64,000 nt of DNA from Nonomuraea sp. PA05 (lineage in GTDB: Bacteria; Actinomycetota; Actinomycetes; Streptosporangiales; Streptosporangiaceae): assembly GCF_008086045.1 (NCBI RefSeq), contig NZ_VSEY01000001.1, positions 372,001 to 436,000 on the forward strand, in the 5' to 3' direction. The translations under genes and the position numbers were made by a program. Every line of letters starts with the position of its first letter. Position 1 is the first letter of the stretch. Of this stretch, positions 17,317 to 25,040 are shown in pieces. The notes under the pieces are model-generated. The model had not been told where the DNA came from. It was given only the letters and a program-made list of their open reading frames with translations, and ran no database searches.

Positions 17317-17793
17317 ATGGCTCTGGTGAGCATGCTCGCCAAGCACTGGCGCATGGACGTCAACACCGCCGGGCCGGGCGCGGCCACCCCCGCGTGGGTG
17401 ATCGTGCGGGGGCTGTCCAAGTTCGAGAAGTCCACTGACGACAACGTCGAGGACGACGGCGACTTCGACGACGAGACGGGCTACGGCTCCGACGTGGTGA
17501 CCGAGAGGAAGTGGAAGATCGAGGCCGAGGGGCGCAGGAAGCGGCAGAACACGCAGGTGTTCACCCCCGACGCCGGGCAGGAGTACATCCGCCAGGCGGC
17601 CCGCAAGGTCGGCCTGGGCGCGTTCATCGAGGTCCGCTGGTACCGGCGCGACGGTTCCGACGAGGCGTACCAGGGGCTGTGCCAGGTCAATGAGTTCAAG
17701 ATGGGCGGCGAAAAGACCGACCTCGAACCGTTCTCCTTTACCCTGCTCGGCTCCGGCGAGGACGTCGAGATCGACAACCCGCTGGCGGCATGA
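17317..17793 (+). CDS. Major tail (tube) protein
   Basis: 158 residues with ATG 17317 and GGAG 12 nt upstream. The protein has an acidic central loop (DDNVEDDGDFDDETG) and beta-strands with TERKWKIEAEGRRKRQNTQ and FIEVRWYRRDG, typical of tube-forming proteins. The C-terminus overlaps the chaperone gene start. It polymerises into the tail tube. Order and size agree with siphovirus modules. Confidence 0.88.
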   Translation: MALVSMLAKHWRMDVNTAGPGAATPAWVIVRGLSKFEKSTDDNVEDDGDFDDETGYGSDVVTERKWKIEAEGRRKRQNTQVFTPDAGQEYIRQAARKVGLGAFIEVRWYRRDGSDEAYQGLCQVNEFKMGGEKTDLEPFSFTLLGSGEDVEIDNPLAA

Positions 17794-18275
17794 TGGCCCA
17801 GTTCCGGAACCTGGACGAGTTCTTCAATCCCACCCTGCCGCTGCCCATCGGCGCCAAGACGTACGTCGTTCCGCCGCCGGACGCCGAGGTGGGCCTGCTG
17901 GTGCAGCGGCTCATGCATGCCGGGATCGCCGCCGAGGCCGGACACGAGGTGGACTCCGAAGGGCTGAGCGCCCTCGCCGAGTCCGTGATCACCAACGAAA
18001 GCAAGGACACCGACCTCTACCAGCGGCTGCTCGGCCCGGTCTGGGACGAGATGTTCTCTGACGGGCTGGACTGGCCGGTCATCCAGCACGTCGGGGAGAC
18101 GGTGCTCATCTGGGTCGCGGCAGGGGTGGACGCCGCCGTCAAGCACTGGGACGCCGGCGCGGGGGAAGCGGCGGCCCCGAATCGGAGGACTCGCCGGGCG
18201 GCGGCGGCGCAGGCCCGATCGACCCGATCACGGGGCTCGCGGAGTGGTACGACCCGGACGACGGGCTCGGACTGA
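17790..18275 (+). CDS. Tail assembly chaperone, short form
   Basis: 161 residues from ATG 17790, overlapping the tube gene stop. N-terminal FRNLDEFFNPTLPLPIGAKTY is characteristic of the actinophage tail assembly chaperone family (gpG-like), and the ordered domain ends near residue 120. Beyond the slippery site at 18161-18167 the zero frame becomes an Arg/Ala/Thr-rich tail, as expected when the meaningful reading continues in the -1 frame. It binds the tape measure during tail assembly. Confidence 0.85.
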   Translation: MMAQFRNLDEFFNPTLPLPIGAKTYVVPPPDAEVGLLVQRLMHAGIAAEAGHEVDSEGLSALAESVITNESKDTDLYQRLLGPVWDEMFSDGLDWPVIQHVGETVLIWVAAGVDAAVKHWDAGAGEAAAPNRRTRRAAAAQARSTRSRGSRSGTTRTTGSD

Positions 18276-18496
18276 CCGGCGGGCCCGCCGTGTCCTGGGT
18301 GGACCTGCTGACGCGGTGGGAGCTGATCGAAGCCGACCTCCACTCCGAGTACGGGATCGACCTCGACCGGTCCGCCATGCTGCGCGGCCGGTCGTGGCGA
18401 TGGCTCCGCACCCGGATCGCCGGGCTCCTCGTGTGTGACTCGCGCCTCGCCCGCGCGCTCGACCCTGGCGACGAGCGGCCCGGCCGCCGCCGCTAA
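17790..18496 (+). CDS. Tail assembly chaperone, long form by -1 frameshift
   Basis: From about 18161 the -1 frame is open through to TAA at 18494-18496. It encodes a Gly-rich linker, then GLAEWYDPDDGLGL and VSWVDLLTRWELIEADLHSEYG...GRSWRWLRTRI, the usual gpGT-like T domain. The downstream frame has only a GTG inside coherent sequence, so fusion by ribosomal slippage fits better than independent initiation. This is the expected arrangement just upstream of a tape-measure gene. Confidence 0.8.
18161..18167 (+). promoter_or_regulatory. Slippery heptamer for -1 frameshift
   Basis: GGGGGAA, read as G GGG GAA in the zero frame, lies at the point where sense passes from the zero to the -1 frame of the chaperone genes. 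G-run slippery sites of this kind are known in actinophage tail chaperones. Confidence 0.7.
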
Positions 18497-18514
18497 CCAC
18501 TCCCTCTCTTCTCT

Positions 18515-18534
18515 CGTTGGCGGTACCGCCAGCG
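18515..18534. repeat. Intergenic palindrome, copy 3 of 4
   Basis: CGTTGGCGGTACCGCCAGCG, with one mismatch in the outer arms, lies between the chaperone stop and the tape measure start, 38 nt before the latter. Confidence 0.65.
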
Positions 18535-18571
18535 AGCCACCGCCACGACCTGCTGTCGATCGTGAAGGGCG

Positions 18572-20818
18572 GTGGCCGTCGTGAACGTCGGCGAACTGTT
18601 CGCCAGGCTGCGGCTCCGCGACCACCTCACCAACGCGCTCGGCCGCGCCCTCAACTTCTTCAAGTCGAAGGCGAAGGAGTTCGCCTCCCACGCCGGATCC
18701 ATCGCGTCCGGCAGCGCCCAGATGGGCACGCGGCTCGCCGCCCTGTCGGTGGCCGGAGCGTCGGCCGCCGCCGGTCTGGCGTCGGCCGCGCAGGGCGGCG
18801 TCGCCCTGGTCGCCGCGCTCGCCCCGGCCATCGGGATCGTCGCGGCGCTGCCGGGGGCCATCGCGCTCTCCCGCGCCGCGATGATCACACTCCAGGTCGC
18901 GCTGTCCGGCGTGCAGGAGGCCTTCAAGGCCGCGCTCGCCGACGACCCGGCCAAGTTCGCCAAGGCGCTGGAAGGCCTGTCACCGGCGGCCCGCGCCGCC
19001 GCGATGGAGCTGCGGCTGGCCAAGCCCGCCATCGACGCCTTGCGCTCGTCGGTGCAGGATGCGTTCTTCGCGCCGCTCGCCGGCCACATCACCGCCGTGG
19101 CGTCGGCTCTGTCGGGGCCGCTCACGTCCGGCATGTCCGGGGCGGCCTCCCAGATGGGGCTGGCGGCGGTGGAGGCGGCCCGGTTCGCCGCTTCCGCGCA
19201 GACGTCGGCCGCCGTCACGTCGATCTTCGGTGCGCTGCGGTCGGCGGTCGCCGCGATCCAGCCCGCGATCGTGCCGCTGCTGGCCGGTTTCCGGGATCTG
19301 GCCGTCGTCGGCGCGGGCTTCTCGGCCGGGCTCGTTCCCGGCATCGCCGCGGCGGCGGCCCGGTTCGGCCAGTTCCTGTCGAACGCTGCCGCCTCCGGGC
19401 AGGCGCTCGCGTGGATGCAGGGCGCCGTCGCCGTGTTCCGGCAGCTCGCCAGCATCGCCGGAGACGTGATCGGGATCTTGCGCGGGGTCTTCTCCGCGAT
19501 GCAGACCGGCGGCACCGGAGCGCTCGGCGTGGTCGGGCAGCTTCTCGGCCAGGTGAACGCGTTCGTCAACAGCGCGCAGGGCCAGCAGATCCTCGTCACG
19601 ATCTTCCAGTCGCTGTCGCAGGTCGGAGGGGCCCTCTTCCCGATCTTCACCGCGCTGGCCGGGTCACTGGCGCTGGTGGCGCCGCACGTCGCGGCCATCG
19701 CGGTCGCCCTGGGGCCGGGGCTGGCCGCCGCCGTGGGTGCGCTCGGGCCTGCGCTGGCGGCGCTCGGTCCTGGGCTGACCGTGGTGGCGCAGATGCTCTC
19801 GGCGGCCTTCGCCAATCCGCTCCTTCAGGCGGGGCTGCTTGCGCTCGGTCAAGGGATCTCGGCTGTGCTGACGGCGGCGGCTCCGCTGCTGCCGGTGATC
19901 GGGCAGCTCGCCGGGATCTTGGGCCAGATCCTGGGCGCCGCGCTGGCCAATCTGTCGGCCGTACTCGGGCCCGTGATTTCTGCCCTTTCGTCCAGTTTGC
20001 AGCCTATTCTTCCGGTTTTGTCTCAGGCGGTCACCGAGCTGGCGGCGGCCACGGCCCCGCTCGCGGCGGCTTACGGGCAGCTCCTGGCCCAAGCCCTGAA
20101 AATGATCTTGCCGCCGTTGCTGCAGCTCGCCCAGAGCTTGCTGCCGCCGATCCTCGACCTGGTCAAGGCCATGATCCCGCTGGTGACGTCGTGGGTCGGC
20201 GAACTGTCCAAGATCCTCGGCGTCATTCAGCCGATCATCCCACCACTGGTGCAGATCGGGACGGCGCTACTGCCCGTCTGGATCAAGATCATCACCGCCG
20301 TGGTCAAGCTGCTGCAAGGCGACTTCCGGGGCGCCCTCCAATCGATCATGTCGGCCATCAAGGGCTTCGGCGACACGATCACGAACGCCGGAAAAGCCCT
20401 CATGGAAGGGCTCTGGAACGGCATCGTCGCCGCCGGAAACCAGATCAAATCCCGCATCGTCGGCTTCCTCCGCTCCATCCTCCCGCAGCCCGTCCTCGAC
20501 TTCCTCGGCATCGCCAGCCCCAGCAAGCTGTTCGCCTGGATGGGCCGCCAGGTCCCCGCCGGGCTCGCGCTCGGCATCACCCGCGGCGGCGGCCTCGTCC
20601 GCGCCGCCGTCCAGCGCATGGCCGGGATCGTCGCCGGCGCGGGCATCCCCGACGTGCCCATGCCCGGCCTCGCCGTCCCCGGCGGCGGCGCGGCGGGAGG
20701 GCTCGGCGGCACGGCACGGACGGTGATCCACCAGACGAACTACTACCCGCAGGCCGAACCGACCTCGACGTCCGTCAACCGCGGGCTCCAGCTCGCGGGC
20801 GCACTGGGGGTGATCTGA
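18572..20818 (+). CDS. Tail tape measure protein
   Basis: 748 residues from GTG 18572. The N-terminus is a helical, basic segment (LFARLRLRDHLTNALGRALNFFKSKAKEF). Long Ala/Leu/Val-rich hydrophobic stretches from about 65 to 550 are typical of tape measures that enter the host membrane. Then come an amphipathic PhageMin_Tail-like region (AIKGFGDTITNAGKALMEGLWNGIV, SPSKLFAWMG) and a Gly/Pro-rich C-terminus. Its length sets tail length; by the usual rule this predicts a siphovirus tail of roughly 110 nm. No peptidase motif was noticed. Confidence 0.93.
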   Translation: MAVVNVGELFARLRLRDHLTNALGRALNFFKSKAKEFASHAGSIASGSAQMGTRLAALSVAGASAAAGLASAAQGGVALVAALAPAIGIVAALPGAIALSRAAMITLQVALSGVQEAFKAALADDPAKFAKALEGLSPAARAAAMELRLAKPAIDALRSSVQDAFFAPLAGHITAVASALSGPLTSGMSGAASQMGLAAVEAARFAASAQTSAAVTSIFGALRSAVAAIQPAIVPLLAGFRDLAVVGAGFSAGLVPGIAAAAARFGQFLSNAAASGQALAWMQGAVAVFRQLASIAGDVIGILRGVFSAMQTGGTGALGVVGQLLGQVNAFVNSAQGQQILVTIFQSLSQVGGALFPIFTALAGSLALVAPHVAAIAVALGPGLAAAVGALGPALAALGPGLTVVAQMLSAAFANPLLQAGLLALGQGISAVLTAAAPLLPVIGQLAGILGQILGAALANLSAVLGPVISALSSSLQPILPVLSQAVTELAAATAPLAAAYGQLLAQALKMILPPLLQLAQSLLPPILDLVKAMIPLVTSWVGELSKILGVIQPIIPPLVQIGTALLPVWIKIITAVVKLLQGDFRGALQSIMSAIKGFGDTITNAGKALMEGLWNGIVAAGNQIKSRIVGFLRSILPQPVLDFLGIASPSKLFAWMGRQVPAGLALGITRGGGLVRAAVQRMAGIVAGAGIPDVPMPGLAVPGGGAAGGLGGTARTVIHQTNYYPQAEPTSTSVNRGLQLAGALGVI

Positions 20819-20820
20819 CC

Positions 20821-21702
20821 GTGCCGCAGTACCACCTGGACGGCGTGCCGCTCGACCATCCCGGCGGCTGCTGGCGGCTGAAGAAGGGCACCCAGCGGCG
20901 TCCGCTCCCTGGCGCACGTGCGGTGCGGGTCACCGTGCCCGGCCGCGCGGGGGAGCTGCCGATCACGGGCCTGGACCACGAGCTCACCTCGTTCAGCCTG
21001 GTGTTCTCGGTGACCGGCGCGACCCCGGCCGGGGCGGACGGCGGCTTCGCCCAGCTCGAAACCAACCTCGAAGCCCTCAGCGCGTTGCTAGGGGTGCGGC
21101 ACCGGCTCATGAGCCTCCGCTACACCGCGGGCGGCATCGTCCGCGTCGCCGACGTGACCATCGTCGCTGCGAGCGAACCGGAGCTGTGGGTCGGCGCCGC
21201 CCGCGCCCGCCTCACGGCGGTCGTCGAGGTGCCGTCCGTCTACTGGCGCGACGAGACCACGACCACATGGGCCGGGAATGCCGACGCCGACGACCAGCCC
21301 ATCACCACCCTGGCCGGCTCGACCGCGCCCATCGTGGACTCGGTCATCCGGGTCACGGGCCCCATCTCGTCGATCACCGTGACCGACGTGGCCACCCAAG
21401 GGAAGCTCGGCCTGCTCACGCCGGGCTCGAACAGTCTGGCGGCGGGGGAGCGGCTGCTGCTCGATTGCGCCGCCATGCGCGCCGCGCTCGTCACGACCGA
21501 CACCTGGGACCTCGCGGCCGGGAGCGATCGGACCGGGGTTGTCTCCGTGTTCGGGCCAGGAAGCGCGTCGCGCTGGCTGCACCTCACCCCAGCCGTGGCA
21601 CTCGGTGACCCGTTCTCCCGGGCGGTACTCATCTCGTGCTCCGGCTCCGGCGTCACCGCCGCGTCCCGGCTGGAGCTTCGGGCGCGGCGGTCATTTCTCT
21701 AA
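20821..21702 (+). CDS. Distal tail protein (Dit-like)
   Basis: 293 residues from GTG 20821, 2 nt after the tape measure stop. The N-terminal half (YHLDGVPLDHPGGCWRLKKGT, DHELTSFSLVFSVTGATPAGADG) and the C-terminal beta-sandwich (DSVIRVTGPISSITVTDVAT, RLLLDCAAMRAAL) fit a two-domain distal tail protein of the kind seen in actinophages. It forms the hub at the tail tip. It is the last gene before the unusual 716-nt gap. Confidence 0.8.
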   Translation: MPQYHLDGVPLDHPGGCWRLKKGTQRRPLPGARAVRVTVPGRAGELPITGLDHELTSFSLVFSVTGATPAGADGGFAQLETNLEALSALLGVRHRLMSLRYTAGGIVRVADVTIVAASEPELWVGAARARLTAVVEVPSVYWRDETTTTWAGNADADDQPITTLAGSTAPIVDSVIRVTGPISSITVTDVATQGKLGLLTPGSNSLAAGERLLLDCAAMRAALVTTDTWDLAAGSDRTGVVSVFGPGSASRWLHLTPAVALGDPFSRAVLISCSGSGVTAASRLELRARRSFL

Positions 21703-21944
21703 TGGAGTGAAGATGCTCTGTAACGCGGTGGGATAAATCTAATAACTAGAAGTAGCCTCTTCCCCCGGCGATCACGTACCGTAACCGGATGTGAGCAAAA
21801 GGTAGCGCAGGGCAGGGCGACATGGTAGTCTTTCGCACACTCCTGGCGGAATGAGCCGCACAAAGTAATGCTCGACTTCCCGCACCTCGTCAAAGGTTCA
21901 GCTAACCTAGGCGACACCGGGAATTTCGCCGGGAAACACAAAGA

Positions 21945-21980
21945 CCCCGATCCCAAGCGCCTGCAGACGTCGGATCGGGG
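21945..21980 (-). terminator. Hairpin, terminator on the minus strand
   Basis: CCCCGATCC and GGATCGGGG form a perfect 9-bp stem around an 18-nt loop. On the minus strand it is followed by TCTTTGTGTTTC, so it probably ends a minus-strand transcript such as that of the small reading frame at 22022-22135. Confidence 0.5.
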
Positions 21981-22021
21981 CCTTGCGCGAGGCTCAGCTG
22001 GGTGCCACCGCGAGGTGGTAG

Positions 22022-22135
22022 CTAGCTGAGTCCTCCGTATTTGAGCGACCAGTCGAGAAGGATCAGCAACAGCTGCAAGAGCAACAGCAGCTTCTCCTCG
22101 TCGTTGTCATCTGGCCCCTCGTGAAGGGGGAACAC
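22022..22135 (-). CDS. Possible 37-residue acidic/Leu-rich small protein
   Basis: The reading frame begins at GTG 22133-22135, with AGAGAG 9 nt upstream and an in-frame stop above it. It encodes an acidic N-terminus (HEGPDDNDEEK), a run of Leu (LLLLLQLLLILLDW) and ends KYGGLS. The amphipathic composition and the terminator-like hairpin downstream argue for expression. Its small size and the lack of a recognised family keep confidence low. Confidence 0.3.
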   Translation of the reverse strand: MFPLHEGPDDNDEEKLLLLLQLLLILLDWSLKYGGLS

Positions 22136-22418
22136 GGCAGAGATCTCTCTTTCCCGGACCGGCTTGGTGCCTTGTGGGTGACCGCGGTCCGTGTCGGTCG
22201 GCCCCTAGGGAGTCGCCGACCGGCTCAGTGAGACTTGCATGCCCTCCATGTCAATGAATCGTAGTGGGCGCGGGAGTTCGCGAGGCAAATTTCAGCATCA
22301 CATCCAAAAGTTTTTTTGCGCACTTGCGCCCGATTTGAGCTACTCGGTACCGATTTTTTCGAGAGATCCGAACGCGATTTCTTTTCATTTCAATGCGCTG
22401 TCGCGTCAAATATAGATA

Positions 22419-23591
22419 ATGGGACGGGGGACCTGTGTGTATGATCTCCGCCTCGTCGCTTACACCCCCAACGGGGCACGCCTGGGCATCCTTCCGCATC
22501 CTCTGTTCATCCAGGTCGCCTGGCCTCTCAACGACGTCCCCTCGCTGAAGTTCGCGTACAGCACCCACGCGGTCGGCGCGCACCTCCTCGCTCAGCCGTG
22601 CGAGATCGGCGTGCAGTGGTCAGCGGACGGCGCGATCTGGATCGAGAACGGCGACGGCCGCTTCATCCTGGCCCGCCGCGAAGGCGACCAGCTCGACCGC
22701 TCCGGCCTCTGGCGGTTCGACTGCCCCTCCTACCTGTGGGTGCTGCGCAAGGCAGTCACGTACGCGCACGCCTCCATCGCCCCGGTCAACGGCCAGCGCG
22801 TCTACGGCTCCCCGACGCCGAACGCGACGGCCGGGTTCATCATGAACTCGCTGCTGACAGAGGCGCAGGCGCGCGGCGCCCTGGCCGGATTCGCCTGGAC
22901 GTTCACCGGCAGCCTCGACACCGCGGGCCTGACCTGGAACCAGACCTTCGGCCTGGGCATCCCGCTCGGCACCGACGTGCTCGCCGTGCTGCTGACGCTG
23001 GTGGAGGCGGGCCTGATCGACATCCGCATGACCGGTCCCCGCACCCTGTCCGCGTGGCGGCCGGGCACCGCCGTCTTCCGCGACCTCACCACCATCCCCA
23101 CGCCCGTCGAGCTTGCCGCCGGCCGCGACGTCCGCACAGCCCCTGACGTCGGCACCCTGGAAGACCTGGCCAGTGCCGCGTACGTCGTCGGCGACAGCAG
23201 CTTCCGCACCGAGCGCGTCAACATCGGCACGCCGCTGCCGTGGGGCCGGTGGGAGGTCGGCGTCCGCCAGGTCGGCGTGACCGAGGCGACCGCGGCCACG
23301 CTGGTGGGCGACTCCCTGCTCGTGCGCGGCGCGGTCGAGCGGGTCCAGCGCACCCGCGAGCTGTCCTTCGCCCACGGCGCACGCTGGCTACCGCTGCGGG
23401 ACTACCTGCCTGGCGACCGCATCTGGGCCCCCGGCAACGCAGGGCAGCGGGTCGCGCTGCGCGTCCGGCAGATCACCCTCACCCGCACCGACCGAGGCGT
23501 GGTGTCCGGGAACCTCGTCCTCGATGACCGGCTCGCCGACCAGGAGATCCGGTTACGCCGCCGCATCGCAGGCATGTCGATCAGACCATAG
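22419..23591 (+). CDS. Tail-tip protein, short paralogue (module only)
   Basis: 390 residues from ATG 22419; GTG 22437, behind GGACGGGGG, is an alternative. The whole chain aligns with the first about 400 residues of the protein at 25041-27773. Shared landmarks are LAYxPNGxRLGxLPH, LNDVPSLK, LAQP, QARGAL, a WN-T segment, APWGRWE-like LPWGRWE, GDVVLAPG-like GDRIWAPG, SGNLVLxDR and EIRLxR. It therefore looks like a complete Gp37-like tail-hub module lacking the fibronectin and fibre domains of its neighbour. It may be an alternative tip component or the remnant of a gene duplication. Confidence 0.75.
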   Translation: MGRGTCVYDLRLVAYTPNGARLGILPHPLFIQVAWPLNDVPSLKFAYSTHAVGAHLLAQPCEIGVQWSADGAIWIENGDGRFILARREGDQLDRSGLWRFDCPSYLWVLRKAVTYAHASIAPVNGQRVYGSPTPNATAGFIMNSLLTEAQARGALAGFAWTFTGSLDTAGLTWNQTFGLGIPLGTDVLAVLLTLVEAGLIDIRMTGPRTLSAWRPGTAVFRDLTTIPTPVELAAGRDVRTAPDVGTLEDLASAAYVVGDSSFRTERVNIGTPLPWGRWEVGVRQVGVTEATAATLVGDSLLVRGAVERVQRTRELSFAHGARWLPLRDYLPGDRIWAPGNAGQRVALRVRQITLTRTDRGVVSGNLVLDDRLADQEIRLRRRIAGMSIRP

Positions 23592-23602
23592 CCCCAGGGT
23601 GA

Positions 23603-24946
23603 TCAGACGAAGAACGTAGTTTCATCGACTAGAGCTACCTTTCTTATTTCGTCCTCCGTGACTCCAACTACTTCGCCCAGGTACGCGCCGCGCAGGTCCG
23701 CCTCGGTCAGGTTCGCACCGCTCAAGTTGGCGCCGATCAGGTCCGCGCCGCGCAGGTCCGCACCGCTCAGGTTCGTGACGCGTAGGGTCGCTTCGGTGAA
23801 TTTCGCGCGGGTTAGGTTCGTGCCGGTCAGGTTCGCGAGAGTCAGGTTCGTGCCGATCAGGTCCGCGAGGTTCAGGTCCGCGCCGCGCAGGTCCACACTG
23901 CTCAGATCCGCACGGGTCAGGTCAGATGCGCTCAGACCCGCGTGGTGCAGGTCCGCGCCGGTCAGGACCGCATCGGTCAGGACCGCATCGGTCAGGACCG
24001 CATCGATCAGAGTCGCCTCGATCAGAGTCGCGTGGTGCAGGGCCGCGCCGGTCAGGTCCGCGCCGGTCAGGTCCGCGAGGTTCAGAGTCGCATCGCGCAG
24101 GTTCGCACCGCGTAGAGCAGCCCCAGGAGTCCGGATCTCGGCAAGATTAGGCCTACGTACAGCTCGGGTACCGTCTCGACGGCTGATGACGGTCAACGCC
24201 GCCTGGACATCAGTGGCTGGCTTGTCAGGGAGATCCTTCGCTTTGACGCTGGGTTTCGGATCGTGCTCGCGAACAAACGCGGTCAGCACGTCGTAAACGG
24301 TCCCATGATCGCGCGGGGAGTCTTGCGCGAGCCGCTCCAACGCGTACAGGCCCCCGAGACGGACGTCCAGCGTAGTGGAGCCGAGTTGTTCGACCGCCTT
24401 GGTGTACCGATCGGTAATCAGCCCCTGTTCCGCTGTCCGCTGAGCCTGCCGGGAAGCGTCTAGGGACTGCGCCGTGTACCACAGGCCCTGTGCTGTGAAG
24501 ACGACACCGCCGATGACGACCAAGCCGGTGGCAGCCTGAATCAGGGTGTGGCGGGCTGCGTTGACAGCTTCGACGCGTTCGGTGGCGGTCATCTGCTGAC
24601 GCTCGGTCGGCGTCAGCGGGTGGCGTTCGCCGGCCAGGCGGCGTGCGGCGGGTCCGACGAGTACGGCGATGGCGAGGACGGAGATTCCGGCTAGTGCGGT
24701 ACCGGCCAGGGTCCAGCGTCCCCACTCTGGGATGGTCGCGATGGCCGCGGCGACGGAGGCTCCGGCGATTCCCAGCAGAAGCGGAGCCAGCCACAGTAAG
24801 CGCCGGAGCCGTCGTCGAGCAGGTATCTCGGCCGGAACGGAGGCTGGCAGAGGCTCGGCTTCAGCTCTGGCCATCCGACGTGCCTTCGCTGTGGTCGCTG
24901 CTGCAATGACCTGCCGGGCGGGCGGCCGCAAGTGTCTAGCTGACAT
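23603..24946 (-). CDS. Membrane-anchored pentapeptide-repeat protein
   Basis: About 447 residues from ATG 24946; open sequence extends to 25054 but lies under the next gene's start. The N-terminus is basic, then has two or three membrane helices (LLWLAPLLLGIAGASVAAAI, WTLAGTALAGISVLAIAVLV, LIQAATGLVVIGGVVFTA). Next is the conserved AVEQLGS..VRLGGLYALERLAQDSP segment, then about 200 residues of A(D/N)LxxA-type pentapeptides (GADLTGA, GANLSGA). It is encoded opposite to the tail operon and wedged between two homologous tail genes. An operon-independent, lysogen-expressed role such as protection or DNA mimicry is only an inference. Confidence 0.85.
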   Translation of the reverse strand: MSARHLRPPARQVIAAATTAKARRMARAEAEPLPASVPAEIPARRRLRRLLWLAPLLLGIAGASVAAAIATIPEWGRWTLAGTALAGISVLAIAVLVGPAARRLAGERHPLTPTERQQMTATERVEAVNAARHTLIQAATGLVVIGGVVFTAQGLWYTAQSLDASRQAQRTAEQGLITDRYTKAVEQLGSTTLDVRLGGLYALERLAQDSPRDHGTVYDVLTAFVREHDPKPSVKAKDLPDKPATDVQAALTVISRRDGTRAVRRPNLAEIRTPGAALRGANLRDATLNLADLTGADLTGAALHHATLIEATLIDAVLTDAVLTDAVLTGADLHHAGLSASDLTRADLSSVDLRGADLNLADLIGTNLTLANLTGTNLTRAKFTEATLRVTNLSGADLRGADLIGANLSGANLTEADLRGAYLGEVVGVTEDEIRKVALVDETTFFV

Positions 24947-25040
24947 GGCCTCATTGCACCCGTGCTTCGCGTGGTGGGTGCTTCGAGTGCTGCAACCGTT
25001 ACCGCAGGCGGACGATCGTGACGCCCTTTCTGGAGGATTC

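Larger units (their letters stand above)
21703..22418. other. 716-nt gap in the tail module, ending in an AT-rich leader
   Basis: No confident + strand gene is present. The first half holds a hairpin at 21945-21980 and a short minus-strand reading frame (22022-22135). The last about 120 nt (22300-22418) are strikingly AT-rich for this phage (runs such as AAGTTTTTTT, GATTTTTTCG and AAATATAGATAAT), suggesting a promoter or leader for the following tail gene. The break in an otherwise gap-free operon points to an insertion or rearrangement. Confidence 0.5.

Noticed and set aside
18517..20820. N-terminal two-thirds of the 1061-residue frame that ends with the distal tail protein
   Set aside because: This part is an out-of-frame, Arg-rich reading of the tape measure gene; only 20821-21702 is real.
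21699..21956. 85-residue minus-strand frame after the distal tail gene
   Set aside because: Incoherent Cys/Pro/Arg-rich sequence without an RBS, overlapping the hairpin at 21945.
22251..22583. 110-residue minus-strand frame over the AT-rich leader
   Set aside because: It runs antisense into the start of the tail-tip gene and shows no protein-like pattern.
23700..24100. Regular short repeats suggesting a CRISPR array
   Set aside because: The period is 15 nt with coding-frame conservation, as expected for pentapeptide repeats; there are no fixed repeats with unique spacers. The same holds for 41570-42060 and 1-330.
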